Assembly (NCBI RefSeq): GCF_001949145.1
Contig: NW_019091507.1
Span: 464,950 to 528,949, forward strand
Origin: Acanthaster planci
Taxonomy: Eukaryota > Echinodermata > Asteroidea > Valvatida > Acanthasteridae
Length of the DNA: 64,000 nt
Direction: 5' to 3'
Positions within the stretch are counted from its first letter, which is position 1; each line of letters starts with the position of its first letter. Shown here piece by piece: positions 11,745-24,600 of the stretch. Below the pieces are notes generated by a model. It was not told the DNA's origin and searched no databases. It saw only the letters and a list, made by a program, of their open reading frames with translations. The position numbers and the translations under genes are program-made.

Positions 11745-12678
11745 CGATCAGGGTGCACTGGACCAGTTCAGGCCCCATTGAAAACAGTGTAAAATCAACC
11801 AAGTTTGGAGCCCCATGGCAGGCAACTGAAGTCCCTGAGGCCTCTCAAACAAACAGATTTCATTTGATTTTCAATTTTTAGTAGGTTAACGAATGAATTT
11901 TTTAATTATCCGCCCAAAACAAACTCACCCCCCAAGTACAGTGAATGTTGCCAAGGCCTCCCAGCGGCCATTTTTCAATGACATCCTTCACCTTCCTCGG
12001 GCTCTTCTGACTAATTTTCAATCCCATTTTTGTCTGCTTTGCCCCCAGATGGGTGCCCCTGAATCTACAGAGATGATCCTGGGCCATACTGACGCAATCC
12101 CACCATTTCTTGGCCCAAACAGACCCGCCTTTTTTTGAAAAAATCTCTGGGGGGTACTTTTTGTGCGCCTACGCCTTGCGGAGAATTTTCCTTGAATTGG
12201 GACACTGCACCCATCAGTGACCGGACCATACAGGGTGCACTGAACCAATTCAAGCTCCATTGAAAATAGTGTAAAATCAACCAAGTGTGAAGCCCCATGG
12301 CAGGCAACTGAAGTCCCTGAGGCCTCTCAAACAAAAAACAATGTGTTGGTTGGTCCTTCAGGNNNNNNNNNNNNNNNNNNNNNNNNNNNNNNNNNNNNNN
12401 NNNNNNNNNNNNNNNNNNNNNNNNNNNNNNNNNNNNNNNNNNNNNNNNNNNNNNNNNNNNNNNNNNNNNNNNNNNNNNNNNNNNNNNNNNNNNNNNNNNN
12501 NNNNNNNNNNNNNNNNNNNNNNNNNNNNNNNNNNNNNNNNNNNNNNNNNNNNNNNNNNNNNNNNNNNNNNNNNNNNNNNNNNNNNNNNNNNNNNNNNNNN
12601 NNNNNNNNTGGGGGGTACTTTTTGTGCGCCTAAGTCGGGCGGAGAATTTTCCTTGAATTGGGACACTGCACCCATACA
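11745..12678. repeat. Tandem repeat, unit about 485 bp, interrupted by an assembly gap
   Basis: CAACCAAGT...GCCCCATGGCAGGCAACTGAAG occurs near 11797 and again near 12277. GGGGGGTACTTTTTGTGCGCC occurs near 12150 and again near 12608, just after the run of N. At least two and a partial third unit are present. The 246 N (12363-12608) lie inside the array and its true copy number is unknown. Confidence 0.8.
12363..12608. other. Assembly gap (246 N)
   Basis: Run of N inside the 485-bp tandem array. Confidence 0.99.
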
Positions 12679-14716
12679 GGACAAGTCCGTTGGAATGGCT
12701 GCCGCCCCCAAGAAAGTTCGGTTATCTCTGGTCTCGTTGAGACGATACGCCTAATCTGATTGGCCCAAAGCTTAGTGACGTAACCCAGACAGCAACGGCT
12801 TGAAATAAACTTCGCCTGGAGACCTGTGAGTTATGGCCAGGTTCGGGCAGCCTGTTCTTGACACGGGTTTCTTGTTCTCGCGCTCGAACGGCGGGAACAC
12901 GACTCAATAAAACTGTTCCCGGAACAGGATCACGCACCACCTCCTCGTCAGGGTTTTATGGGAACACACGGCAAAACTCGTGAGATTTTGATTTTTGAAC
13001 AGCTGCAAAAATGGCGAGATGGCTCACAAAGTCAGAGACAATGTGAAGTTTTACAAATAATTTAAAAATAATTTTCCATAGCAAAGAAATGAATGTTCCT
13101 TTTTAAGTAGACAAGAATTCAGCTGCAGCTTTCCAAAATTTACTCTGAAAGAACATAGGACCTGCCCCACAGGGTCATTGATAGTCCTCTCTGAGTATCC
13201 TTAAATCGCTCCACTCTCATCTGATTGTGTAACTGTTTATTTCTTTCTTTCTTTTTAAGTTTTAATCTTTGTACGATGCATTTTATGTGCTTTTTTACTG
13301 ATTTGGTTTTGTACTTACATTCAGTACGTTTTAAGACTTTTTATTTTTTCCTGCTAACTTTTTTAATTGGTCCCTTTCCTGTTATCATCGTTACTGTTTT
13401 TAATGTTTTGTCTATTTTATTGGTCTATATTTTAGTCGTGGTTTGGTATGTGTCTGTGCTATCTCCTTTGCCTACTAGGATGCAACAACATTTTTCTTCT
13501 TGTTTTGCATAGTTTTATTTGGTTTTTAGTTTTTAGTTTTGCTCTTAGCTTTTCTAAGTATCTAGTTCTAAGTATACGTTTAACGTTTCTTATTTTGTCT
13601 TTCATCGTTTATCATTTTTATCCGGGGAGTGATTTTAGAAGGACCTTGAGGTCTTGTTCACGACCGTTGACATGGTCAAAATTTAAAAATAATAATAACG
13701 TACATGGATGCCGCCATGTTGCATGCAACAACCAGCGATTACCGGTTGTACGTTCCCGGCGTTCGAGCAGCCGACTAACGAACAACAAATCGAGCTTTCG
13801 TGAATATTAGGAGAACAAGCCGCCGAACTCAGCTTTTTTTATGACACACCTCCTCGCCCGTAGGCGAGACGCAACTGCACGACACCACGGCCACTTACAG
13901 AACTGCAAGTCGCAATACCGTGTAACTTGCGGGAGCGGGGGGAGGGACTTTTTCGACTGGGGCATGGCCCCCCACCTTTTGCAGAGCCTATAATGGGGCG
14001 GTGCTTTATAACTCAGCCTGTAATGGCTAATGCCTGATCGTTTAACAACTGCCCCCACCCACGTTGAAAATCGTTCTGCGCGCCGCTGCATATGGCCTTT
14101 TTTTTTTTACATGGGGTCGTAACGCTATCTGTTGTTTGAATCCACCCCTTGAGGTAAATTACTGGTGACAGAAAATTCCCTTTTTCAATAAAATTGTGCT
14201 GTGATATTGCTCTTGAAAACGGCACCATGTACAGTGGTTTTTAAGGCATAATTAAACCGATGCTCGTTTTTTCTTTCTTTTTTGTGTTTGAAAAATCGGG
14301 TTTTTTATTGCGTAATCTCCCGTTTTCTGCCCGACAGCGATCACACCAGATCGTACACTTTGTGTGCATCACACACTTTGCACATGGGGTGGCAGCCGCA
14401 GGCGGAGCTAACTCCGGGGTGATGTCGGTGCGATCATCATTTTCGGAGGCGGGGGTGGAATCTTGTTTTATCGCACGAGCGGCCTAGCTGTGTGAAACTA
14501 CATGGACTAATACCAACAGCACTGCACTGTAGTTGTGGGGCTGTGACAGGTAAAACGACACCTCCAACATGTGCTTTTCTTCTATAGACGACAAAATTGT
14601 GTCGTATGACGACGCTTACCACGCGACGGGCCCGAGTTCCCATCGCGTCGTGCATGCTGTCACCTGTTCTTAATGTAAAAATACAGAGTCCCTAGTCTTG
14701 TTGTCTTCATCAAGTC
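12679..14716. other. Gene-free spacer, with a probable LINE 3' tail at about 13215-13705
   Basis: No coding region is supported. The T-rich stretch at 13230-13660, followed by GTCAAAATTTAAAAATAATAATAA, resembles the 3' UTR and (AAT)n tail of a non-LTR retrotransposon. The hydrophobic frames read from it are composition artefacts. Confidence 0.35.
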
Positions 14717-15860
14717 ATGCCGCTGTACTGTCGCATCGTGACGTCACGTTGTGACGTTGTGTGTGTGTCGTGCTGTCTTGCCGTTGTATCGTGCCATTGC
14801 GTAGTACCATATCGTCGACGTCATGCCGTCACGTCGTGCCTCCAACCCGTCGCGTCGTGCCATCGCGTTATATGCTGTCTGCTGCGTTGTGCCCTTTAGC
14901 CGTTGCGTCGTGCCGTCGCATGCTGTTCTCGCCGTTTCCTTGCTAGGGGACGTGGCCTCTTCTGAAGAGGCCACATTTGCCAATTTGTTAATGGTACCAA
15001 TGGGGGCGCACTTAGGGATGGAGCTCATTTCCAACCACAGACATATAAACGCATAGACCACCAGGTCCTATTCAAATCTACTGGGGTTTTTCGTGGTCTG
15101 GCGCCCGACTAAAATCAAAACTATGGGCAAATTCACCCCTTGGCATAAGGGATATACGCATAGTTAAAGAATTCCATAAAATTCCATGACATCATTTTTT
15201 GATTGTAAAAAAATCTTTTCTTTACTTAATCTGGCCCATAGGGATTCAAAACAATGCTGTTGCAACATTTAAAAAGAAGAGATAGCAATACAGAAGAGCA
15301 AAGAAGTTGAACGTATTTGGAAGCACATGTAAACAAATACAGGCAATGTAAGTGCGTTGCACGTAATGCGCATTGAACGCACTGTCATCCATTGTTTGCC
15401 CATACTTTTCAACATCACGGTTATTAGACTGGCGGTCTATGCGTTTATATGTCTGTGGTTCAAACACTACCAATAGATAGATACCATCTTATATCACATC
15501 TTATAGGCCCTATATACACCATGTGCAAGCCGTGACATATGGGATACGCCCTCTATATTGGCCGTGATAATCATTAGCCCTTTTTAGAAACAGTACTGAC
15601 GGCAAGATACGACGAAACAAGGCGACAGCATGACACAAAGGTGCCACTACAGGACGCGACGGCACGACATCAGGACGCGACAGCATGACGGCAGGACGCG
15701 ACGGCCTAACCCACGCCATATAACGGAACCAAACAATGAAAGGCAACACGACTTGACGCAACGATATGGCGGAAAGACGTGACGTCACGATATGGCACGA
15801 TACGATGGCATCAAGAAACAACACGACGCGACAGCACAATGGCCGAGGGGCCAGGTTTCT
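14717..15860. mobile_element. Foldback-like element with degenerate GTCGTGCC arms
   Basis: The left arm (14717-14935) is built from degenerate GTCGTGCCRTCGCG units. The right arm (about 15600-15860) has the same units in inverted orientation (GACGGCACGAC, GGACGCGACGGC). Further in, ACAGACATATAAACGCATAG at 15040 is exactly inverted at 15438-15457. A separate 23-base hairpin, arms GTGGCCTCTT and AAGAGGCCAC, lies at 14951-14973. The modular arms resemble foldback (TU-type) elements described from sea urchin. The class assignment is an inference. Confidence 0.55.
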
Positions 15861-15949
15861 TGACCGGTGGACGAACCATCGGGGAATAGTAGAAGATCGT
15901 AAAATCATGAATGCAACCCGAAATTAATGATTATCCAACTTCTTTGTCT

Positions 15950-16291
15950 TCATGCAGTTTGCTCAGCTGTCATAGGCTTTGTAAATGAGAAGTTGGACCT
16001 CGTCAGTTTTGAAGGAAAGTGGCATCTCGAAGTGGCCATCGTCTCGTTTGTGGATTCCATCTTTACCTTCTGTATGAATCTCATCTCAGCGAGGGAAAGT
16101 TTTTCATCGTTGTCTCTCTCACTGACTTCCACCTCAAACATTCGGATGACTTGAATGGAGCTGACTTCTTTCACTTGCGTACGAAAAGCAAAGTTGTATT
16201 GTGACTCCTCAGAAATCCACTGACACTCGTGTGATCTCTGTACGGTGCATCTTTCCCACCATTCCCCATCCTTCCACTCTTTCCAGAGCAA
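15950..16291 (-). other. Open frame of 113 codons, unrecognised
   Basis: An ATG-led frame rich in charged residues, containing EVEVSERDNDEKLSLAEMRF. I recognise no domain. It lies between the foldback-like element and the gypsy relic and may be a decayed element gene or chance. Confidence 0.2.
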
Positions 16292-16899
16292 ATGAGTCTT
16301 CTTCCATTACCACAACGAGTTCTCTTGGCTTGATTGCACGGGTCGCGTTGCAGTCTGTACATCCAATCTCAGTTTTGCAGTAAGAAAGTGATATGGCTAA
16401 AATGTGTCAGATCTTGGCATTTGTGTACGGTTTCCATTGACAAGTCTCTTGCGTAGGTGCCAGGTAACTCTATCTCAACGTCTTGCTAAGTTGAAACTTG
16501 AATCACCAAGTAGGTAATTTTACCAGTCCTGGTTGCTGCTACAATTTTATGCACGGTAATGTGAGATTTATCAGTGGCCAGACCGATTTGGGGCAAATTC
16601 TAGAGAAACTGGAAGCACTACGCAGAAGTGAGACAGAATGATTATCGCTTTACCAATCCCCTGTCAAAGCACACAGTTTAACCTGACTTCGCCAAATTAT
16701 CTTCTAATGATGACATCACCTGCTACCTGGCAACCTTTGAAAGGACGGCCTAAGCAGCGAAACAAAAAAAAACAAGGAAGACTGGCCACGCCTGTTGGAG
16801 CCATATTCAACTGGCAAAGCACAGAAAGCATTCTACGCCCTTAAAGAGGAGGACAAGGACTCTAACAAGATTGTTGGCATAATCCTTCGATATTATCCA

Positions 16900-17420
16900 C
16901 TTCATGCCGATGACAGTTATCAATGTTGCTGATGCTGGGGCGGGATAGTTATCATTGTTTTCCGTTTTCAACATTTTAAAAAATTCCTATCTTCATTTAC
17001 TGCACACTTACACCAACACTAAGGACTGTCTGGTCTATTCTAATCTGACAGACAACATCTATTGACGCTGGAATATTTCAGCCAGGCCTGCCGCCTTCTA
17101 AAAAGATCCCAGATTTTGCAGTGCTATGTAATTTTCTTTTGTTCACGAAACTGGCACAGTGCGCTGCTGACCCTTTTTTCAATAGGGGCGCCGTACTGTT
17201 TGGCTCATCGCTGCGGTAGTAGAGCGTTTTTGTCCCCAGTGGTAATCCGCTCGCGCTAAATCCCCAAAACCGTGGTATGCTGTTTCAAAACAAGGCTGGA
17301 TTATGTCCGCTATTGAGAGTGAAAAAACGTTGGTAATGCCCAGCAGCCTGGTCTTTTGTTACGAGTACAGTCTTTTGTTACAAGGCCCAGTTCCCTTTGT
17401 CCGATTTCGAAGACCCTGGC
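16900..17420. repeat. Dispersed repeat, copy 2 (first copy at 650-1190)
   Basis: Similar to 650-1190 from ATCAATGTT to TTACAAGGCCCAGTTCCC. It lies inside the gag part of the gypsy relic, so it is either a nested insertion or part of the same family's non-coding region. Confidence 0.6.
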
Positions 17421-18490
17421 TGCAGACCTTAAGAGAGTCTCTGAACAACTGCTGAATGATCAGTTGCTGAGCACAATCAAAAATGACAATTCTGGCCTAA
17501 AATTGAAGGAAAAGAAACTTGCAACAGTTCAGGCTGTTGCCAGATGTGCTGACGAACATGCATTAAATCGTCGTATGGAAAGCACTAAAACTAGTCTTCA
17601 CCCAAGACCGTCGTCGACACACCAACCTGACAATACTGATCGACGACCGCCCGCCTAACTTGACAATGCCAACCCCGGCAACCATTCAAAAGGCAGCATA
17701 ACCACAGCGCCCCAAGAAAGACGGGACGTTTTGAGTTGATATGCTTCAAATGCCGTCAGTTGGATCATCGAGCAGTGGATTGCCCCATCCGTACCCTACC
17801 CGCAAAAAGTGACTCTAAACCATCAAGACAAGGGGCGGAAGCTAAGCCAAGCTAGTCAAGCCTGATACTCCTGTAAAACCCAGGACAGTTCACGAGTGAG
17901 TTTCATCCTCTCTCCGTCCTCATGCACTGACCAAGATGGCAAGGACAGTGGCCCCTACATCACAGTGGCAATAAACCAGAGTGACCAGAGAGCATTGATA
18001 GACACTTGGTCTTCCCTCCACTTGTAAGCCAGGGCATGTGTCACTCTTTGAATATTGACATTACTCCGGAACCAACCATTGGCCCGCTACTCACCGTCAA
18101 CGGCATTGTGGAGGTTGCAGGCACGTACAGACATCCCTGTACTCCATCGGATGGACGAGTTACCCGCCTCATTGCTTCTGGAGAGAGACGTTGCAATACA
18201 ATCCAGGCTTGGAATGGACTTCAGTAGTAGGTCATACTGGTTGCAGCCCAAGGGTGAAGCACCGTTTGTGAAGTGGCCACTCCTTGGTCTCTTCCATGAT
18301 TAAGAGTCCCCTGTGTGACCACGCTGAAGAAGATGCCGTCCCGGATGCAGAAAGTCACTGCGTCGTTGCCCCCATCTTCAGCATGGATGAGAACTTTCAC
18401 CTTGAGTTGACACTTGGCGAATTCCCTGATCTGTCCTCACCACGAAGCCTGGTCAAACCGGCATTACTGTTCACAACATTAACACTGGTG

Positions 18491-19239
18491 CAGAGTTGCT
18501 GACTCGAGTCGCTATTTTTGTGACTTGTGATTTGACTTGTTAATACCAGCTTTGACTTGTGGCTTGACTTGGATTTTCAAATAATGACTTGTGACTGGAC
18601 TTGGACTTGCAAAAAATGACTCGTTACCAACCCGAGTCAGACGCTACTCGACCGACCCCATATATTTTTAATTAAGCTATACAGTTTACGCCTTACGTGC
18701 ACGGACTTCGGTTTGCGCGGTTTCAACTGCACCCAGTTGTTGCTGAAGATCAGGGCACACGTATGACATCTTGCTGCACGTTGCCTTACATTGACGCGTG
18801 ACTAATATAAACAGTGCTCTCAATGTGTCAGCATTTCATCTCAACGCTTATTTCCACCCTGCAAAGTACATTTATTCAATTAATCAGAGATCTGATATAT
18901 GATAGATATGTGATAAACTGCAAGAATAGTAATTACAACACAAGGGAAAAGGGAAATTACGGAGGCATTGTCAAAATAACTGGAGAAAAGGTGTTCAGCT
19001 GTCCGAAATTAATAAATTGTAACGTCGTAAGTTGATGCCTGGTTCCTTTTGCTTATTGCAGCTGAACAAAAACAATGCGCAGCTTGACTTGTACAAAGAG
19101 ACTTGTGACTTGACCTGTGTTCAACCCAAATGACTCGTGACTTGTCTTGACTTGCCCTGTGACCAAATGACTTGTGACTGGATCTAATGACTTGTGACTT
19201 GACTTGGACTTGCAAAAAAATAACTTGCTGGCACCTCTG
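18491..19239. mobile_element. hAT-type non-autonomous element nested in the gypsy relic
   Basis: The ends are CAGAGTTGC and, inverted, CAGAGGTGC. An exact 8-bp target-site duplication CACTGGTG flanks it (18483-18490 and 19240-19247). Both ends carry subterminal GACTTG repeats in opposite register. Removing the insert rejoins the reverse-transcriptase leader around TGDSPPIR, which confirms the boundaries. Confidence 0.88.
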
Positions 19240-19913
19240 CACTGGTGACTCCCCACCCATCCGCAACCCAGTCTATCGTCTTCCCCTGACCGCCGCAAGC
19301 ACTGCGGAAACAAGTAGGCGAGATGGTGGCAGATGGCCGAATTGAACCCTCGTGCTCACCACGGTCATCTCCTAGGGTGATGGTTCCAAAGAAGACAAAG
19401 GGAGAGTACCGTTTGTGTGTTGACTTCAGGAAACTGAACAACGTCACCAAAGCTTGAAGATATCTATCCAATACCGACTGTTATCAGCATCCTCGGATCT
19501 TTTCACGGAGCTGCAGTTTTCAGTTCTTTGGACTTGAAAAGTGGTTAACATCAGAGGGCCCTAAATGACGCAGACAAATAAAATAAACAGCTGGGAGCTG
19601 TTCTCCTTCAGGAGGGTGACGGCCATCTGCATGCCGCCGTTGTCAATGATCACCAGGCCCTGAAGTGGCTCTTCAAGAAGGCCAGATTGACAGGCAAGTT
19701 TGCCCGCTGGGTCCTGCGATTACACGCCTTCTCCTTCGATGTCACATACCGTCCTGGTATTTTTCATCCTGTCCCTGATGCTCTATCTCGATCTCATGAA
19801 AACCAAGTCGTTGGAGTCATTCGAGATCGTCATCCAACAGCCCGAACAATCACACTGATACCTGAAGCTGGTTGACTCCTAAACACAATGACAGCAGTGT
19901 CCAGAACGAGACG

Positions 19914-20066
19914 TGTGCCGCTGCACGATGCGTACATCCACGGACGGACCCGGTGGACTGGATCCCGTGTGATGACTGCGATAGGTGGTTCCACGTGTTG
20001 TGTGCCCATTTTCGGATGAAAAAACCCTCAACAGATGCCTACATATGCGTGCCCCCAATGCAGAAA
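19914..20066 (+). pseudogene. PHD-finger-like segment inside the gypsy relic
   Basis: The segment has a Cys pair, then IPCDDCDRWFHVLC (C-x2-C-x4-H-x2-C), then YIC. The final C-x-x-C (CPQC) appears only after a +1 frame change near 20048. This order fits a C4HC3 PHD finger. It lies between the RNase H/DALSR part and the integrase. PHD fingers are known from some retroelements. Confidence 0.6.
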
Positions 20067-20809
20067 GCAGCGAAGACGAGAGATCGTGAGGCAAACCGCG
20101 TCTGAGAGGTAAGTTGAAAGGTGTTAAACCGGTGAAAGACAAGGTAAAGCTACAAGTGGAGCAGGAGAAAGACCCCACCCTTTACGAGTCTACCGTCTGA
20201 CTCCCCTCTTCATCGGAAGCAGGACGGTATTCCCTCCAACATGAGACCTTGTGCCAAGAATGTCTCAGGAATCACGTGATTTGATCGTTTTAATAACTGC
20301 CACGCATCACCTGATCGAACTCCGGCGACTTTTCCTAACTTTTCCCCATCTAAGTATTGAGAGGGGTATCAATATTGGTATCGCCCTGGCAGTGAGTGAA
20401 ACGGGGGGTCCCATATCCATTCCCATATGTTTGTGCACAAAACACTGCTATATTAAGATAATGCACACAATACCTACTCCCCTCAAAAATACTCCTTCCG
20501 CCCTCCCTTTGGAAAATGTATCAGGCCAATGTCTGGGATGCTTGCCAATGTGTCTGGAAGCTTGTGGTTGGCGCCAGCACTGTAAACAGACAGTATGTTG
20601 ACCTGGAGTCCTGGATAAGCCCTTGTGATTGACAGGGCCGAGCCTTGGTCTGGAAAGACTGGCCACGTGGAATTATTTACACTGTCTGGGCCCAGCTGTT
20701 GTGCTATAAAGTCCCAGGATGAGTGAGTCAAGGTGATTCAAGCATGTATAGCGGGAATTTCCCGTGTATTTTTGGTATCGCCGACATATTTTCGTATTGT
20801 TGAATTCAG

Positions 20810-21190
20810 CAACCCCCACTGCAGACCACGCCCCCCAAAAGACACTTCCCCCACAAAACACACTGAGAAGTCTTTCTAGGAAGGCTTCCGTCTGATTTAT
20901 TTTGAAAGAAACGGAAAAAACATTGAATAGGGATCGTTTAACAAACCTGAGGCAATTTTGGCACAACGTTCTGCATTAGTGTCAACAAGTGTAGGTGCCT
21001 CCTCGGGATCACCCCACTGGAGACCACGCCCTCCAAAAGGACACTTACCCCACGAAACATACTGAGAAGTCTTCCTAGGAAGGTTTCCGTCTGATTTATG
21101 CTGAAGAAAACTGAAAAGGATATTGAATAGGGATCGTTTTTATCCACAAAATAAATCTGAGACAATTTTAACACACGGTGCTGCATTGGC
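20810..21190. repeat. Two-copy tandem repeat, unit about 200 bp
   Basis: GACCACGCC...CACTGAGAAGTCTT...AGGAAGG(C/T)TTCCGTCTGATTTAT...GAATAGGGATCGTTT occurs at about 20823 and again at about 21022. It separates the PHD-like segment from the integrase part of the gypsy relic. Confidence 0.75.
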
Positions 21191-21611
21191 CGTTATATTG
21201 GACAAGGTGCCTCGTCACAGGGGTAATTACTCCCACCAGAGTGTATGGAAAGTGGTGATGCCAAACCCACTGCAGCGAGTTGTGCTGCAGGCGTGCCACT
21301 GCAAGCCAGTTGCTGGTCACTTGGGGCACAGCAAGACATTGCACTGCATTAGTAGTTTACATCTGTGGTGGAATGGTGTCGCCAAGGATATCCGCAGCTT
21401 CGTCCGAGCATGCAAGTTTTGTCAGGAGACAAAGCTAGTTTTTCGAAAGCCTGCAGATTACATGCTGTTTACTAACTCTAACGGTCCACGGGAAGTTCTT
21501 GGGATTGACTTGATGGGACCCCACAGCTATGCTGGACATGAATACGTCCTTGTTACAGAGGACCACTATTCCACGTGGGTTGAGGCAATTCTTGTGTCCC
21601 ATCGCGATTAA

Positions 21612-24600
21612 GGTGGACATTTACACCACAAACAAGAGTAAATACACCTAAAAGAGTCAATCCCCATAACTTGATTAAGAAACTTGGGGACACCTCCTAA
21701 ACAGAATTAAAGTGTGTGCTCCTTTCTGCTACCACAACAGTTTGCAAGCTGCTTATGTCGCAGATTAACTCTTCGAGAGCATTTTTCAGGGGCTCAGGAA
21801 CTTTCAGCACTGCCAACAAATTCTTCACCTGGACCCTCATTTATCATACAGAAGGTTTTATTTTCAATGGGCACCCGTTTGCCAAATTTTATACCACCAC
21901 CACTCAAATTATTGTGTCATTCAAAAACTTTCTCAATATGTGGGTCCGGATGTGTCAACTTGTTGATTAAGCATTCACTAAACAATTGCTAAACACCTCT
22001 GCCATTACTGATTTCCTTATGGTTACAAGCTCTGTTGAGTTCACATTTTCTTTCCTAGAGTACATGCTCTTTTGGAAGAGCAGAGCACTGATGTGTCAAC
22101 TCACTGTACGCTCTGTTATTCATGTTGTGTTTGTCTGTAACATACAGAATGTTATCCAGTTCATCCCAGGTAGCCCCCATCTTCTGCGCCGAGTCGTTCA
22201 AACCACATAAAATTTCTACAGGTTTACTACTGATGATCTGAACTGTTACACTTACAGGATTGAAAGAACTCAATGAAATGGTCTCTCGTAATTCTTGAAC
22301 ACTTTGGTAAATTGTCTCCTAGCATGTGTTTTGCTGTAGGTCACTCTGTATTTGCTTTTCCCCCTTCACTGTTAATTTGTTTCTCAACAATCTGTCAATA
22401 TTCTGCTGCGATTCGTGTTACCTACTTTCTGCCTTAAGAAGTTTTTTACGAGTTTCATGTACTCTATTCGAGCTTTTTTACTGACTTTCTGTCAACAGAA
22501 ATACAGTAATCACTGCACTGTTTTTTATGTAAATAAAGTGGGGCCAAAACTTCTGTTCCGTGATTTTGTTTAATACAGAAAATAACAAAATCTTATTGAT
22601 ATTAAGTGCGAGCTCCAAATACTGTGCAAAATCATCAAGCAATTCAGCAATCATAACAGCAGAATCAAAGTGGAAAATTACACTTGACTACATCTGCAAT
22701 ATAAAAGAGTTTGAATGCACATTCAGGTTCACTCCAGCACTGCAGCTTACAAGAAGTTTGATGCAAGTAATTCTACGAGATCTTGCTTGTTGCCAGTACC
22801 ACAATCAAAAATAAATCTCTAAATACCACGCTCAATACATTCAAGAATGCCACCCACGGCATCCAGTCTGTATTCCACGAGATTTTTTTTTCAGGAAGCC
22901 AATACTCAACAGGTTTGTTCACAATGTAACAAAAACTAACCAGAGGCATTCAAAATGCGGAAATGCTAGTCGGGTCCCAGGTAGGAACTCATGAAAGTCA
23001 GTCAACTTCTCAATTGTTCGGCGTTTGCCTGTTTTCGAAATTCCCAGCTGACGAAGTTTCTCATACACATCCTTTTCCACTGGAAGTGACAATTGAATCA
23101 AACAACCTCTTCTTCTGGTTGCATTCAAACGTTCACCTCTGAGCGGAGCAGTTGTCCAAAATCTGTAACACGGGGATCAGATTTTGAATTAATGTCAACT
23201 TGGGTCTGCAGCGTCACGCCAAAGTTTATAGTGTCTCTGTAGTCCATGTACGATAATGGCAGCGGGTTGCTCTTGGTAGTACTGATCCTTTCACAACGTC
23301 TCTGTACTTAACTTTTCAATGTCGACGGAGTCTTTCCATAACTGTGAAAAGATCAATGAAACTGTTACAATAATTATGAACTCAACTGCATATTATGAAA
23401 CATTCTGGATAGCTTTGGGCCTAGGCAATCTTTTGAGATTATGATTAAGGCTTTAACTTAGGTCTAAGTTAATTTAGGCCTAGGAATAATCATGTCTAAC
23501 CTAAGTCCAACATTCCCAGCATTTGTGTCCTCGGCTAGGCTAGGCATGACAAGGTTTATATGTCTAGGCTACAGGCCAGGCTAAATCTACAGGCCCCTGG
23601 ATTCTTGAAAGTCAGCATCGATCCATTCTCAGTAAACGCGAACACACACTGACAATAATGCTCGCAGCGAGTCACCCCTATTAACATAATTAATAGTACG
23701 GCCATGTAACAACTTGGCCATGTCAATCGCAAGAGCCAAATCTTGTCCTGTTCAAGTTTAACGCTGTTGTAATGCATGGGAAATTTTGTCTCGTGAATCA
23801 AACCACCAAATCCTTTAAACACCACAAACTTCCACATTTTACAACTATAATCACAAAATAGGCTAATTACATGGAAGCAAAAGTGAATTTTCCTGACCTT
23901 TGTCACGTGAAGCGAAGTCAGTGCATTTTCATACACCCAATCTGTGCCAAAAAAAACAACGCGCGGGCAACTAAGCCGGCCGTCGATGACGACACCGGTT
24001 GAAATTTTTTTTAGCGCATAAGGTACCGATCAACCAGTCAGAGAGACTTTTACACGAGGTAGAAGGTGGTATTATCAGCTATACATTTAGACAGTTGCAA
24101 CTAGACAGTGCGACCTCCTTTGACGAAGACCAGTCTGTCTGCGCGAGAGTTCGTCATCATTTTGGGTGCAGCAAAAGGCAATTCCCATTGGGTTTTCAAC
24201 TTCTTCCCGAATTCAAAACCTGAAAAAGGCACGATATATTTCAACAAATTGCTGAATGGTACATTAAAAAACTGGTGTGCTGTTCGGTGTTTGGTTTAAA
24301 AAGGTGTGATCTTTCATTCCCAGGTACAGCTGACTGAGGTGTTGGACGGGCCTCTCATATTTGCAAACTGAGCATGCTTCTTTAAGTTTTACTTGGTAAA
24401 ACTAGATTTTATGTATAATATCGATCTCGCAAATTTCAGGAAATTCTGGGTTTTATAATGAGACTTACGTACATCGGGCTTTTTAAACATATCGAGTAAC
24501 AATTCATAACTTGGAAAGGCCTATAAGGGGAGAATAAAAACTCATATAAGGCTAAAGAAACTGTGGATCATGATGGCGGCGAGCTGATCATCAGATTAGT

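Larger units (their letters stand above)
16700..21611 (+). pseudogene. Ty3/gypsy LTR-retrotransposon relic (gag, protease, RT, RNase H, PHD-like, integrase pieces)
   Basis: Ordered fragments on the + strand: a gag-like segment at 16790-16900 (TGKAQKAF); a CCHC zinc knuckle at 17742-17783 (C-x2-C-x4-H-x4-C); an aspartic-protease-like ALIDT at 17991-18006 whose DTG is changed to DTW; RT N-terminal motifs at 19248-19456 (DSPPIR, YRLPL, then VDFRKLN after frameshifts); RNase H and the tether DALSR at 19590-19800; a PHD-like Cys/His segment; and an integrase HHCC plus DDE-core start at 21190-21611. Stops, frame changes, a deletion of most of RT, and inserted elements show it is dead. The fragments' order fits the Ty3/gypsy group. 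LTRs were not identified with confidence. Confidence 0.8.

Noticed and set aside
12287-12754. Long open frames running through the N region at 12.3-12.7 kb and at 29.8-30.2 kb
   Set aside because: They are open only because N is unreadable. The flanks are repeat DNA and intron.
13225-13810. Hydrophobic ORFs that look like membrane proteins
   Set aside because: The sequence is T-rich and resembles a LINE 3' tail. Phe/Leu/Val-rich frames are expected from the base composition.
14717-15061. Overlapping Cys/Arg-rich ORFs on both strands
   Set aside because: They are read from degenerate GTCGTGCC repeats of the foldback arms.
22055-23936. Minus-strand frames that might be exons of a gene between the CREG copies
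   Set aside because: No recognisable domain, no consistent splice sites, and surroundings of repeat debris. They are kept only as a note in the spacer entry.
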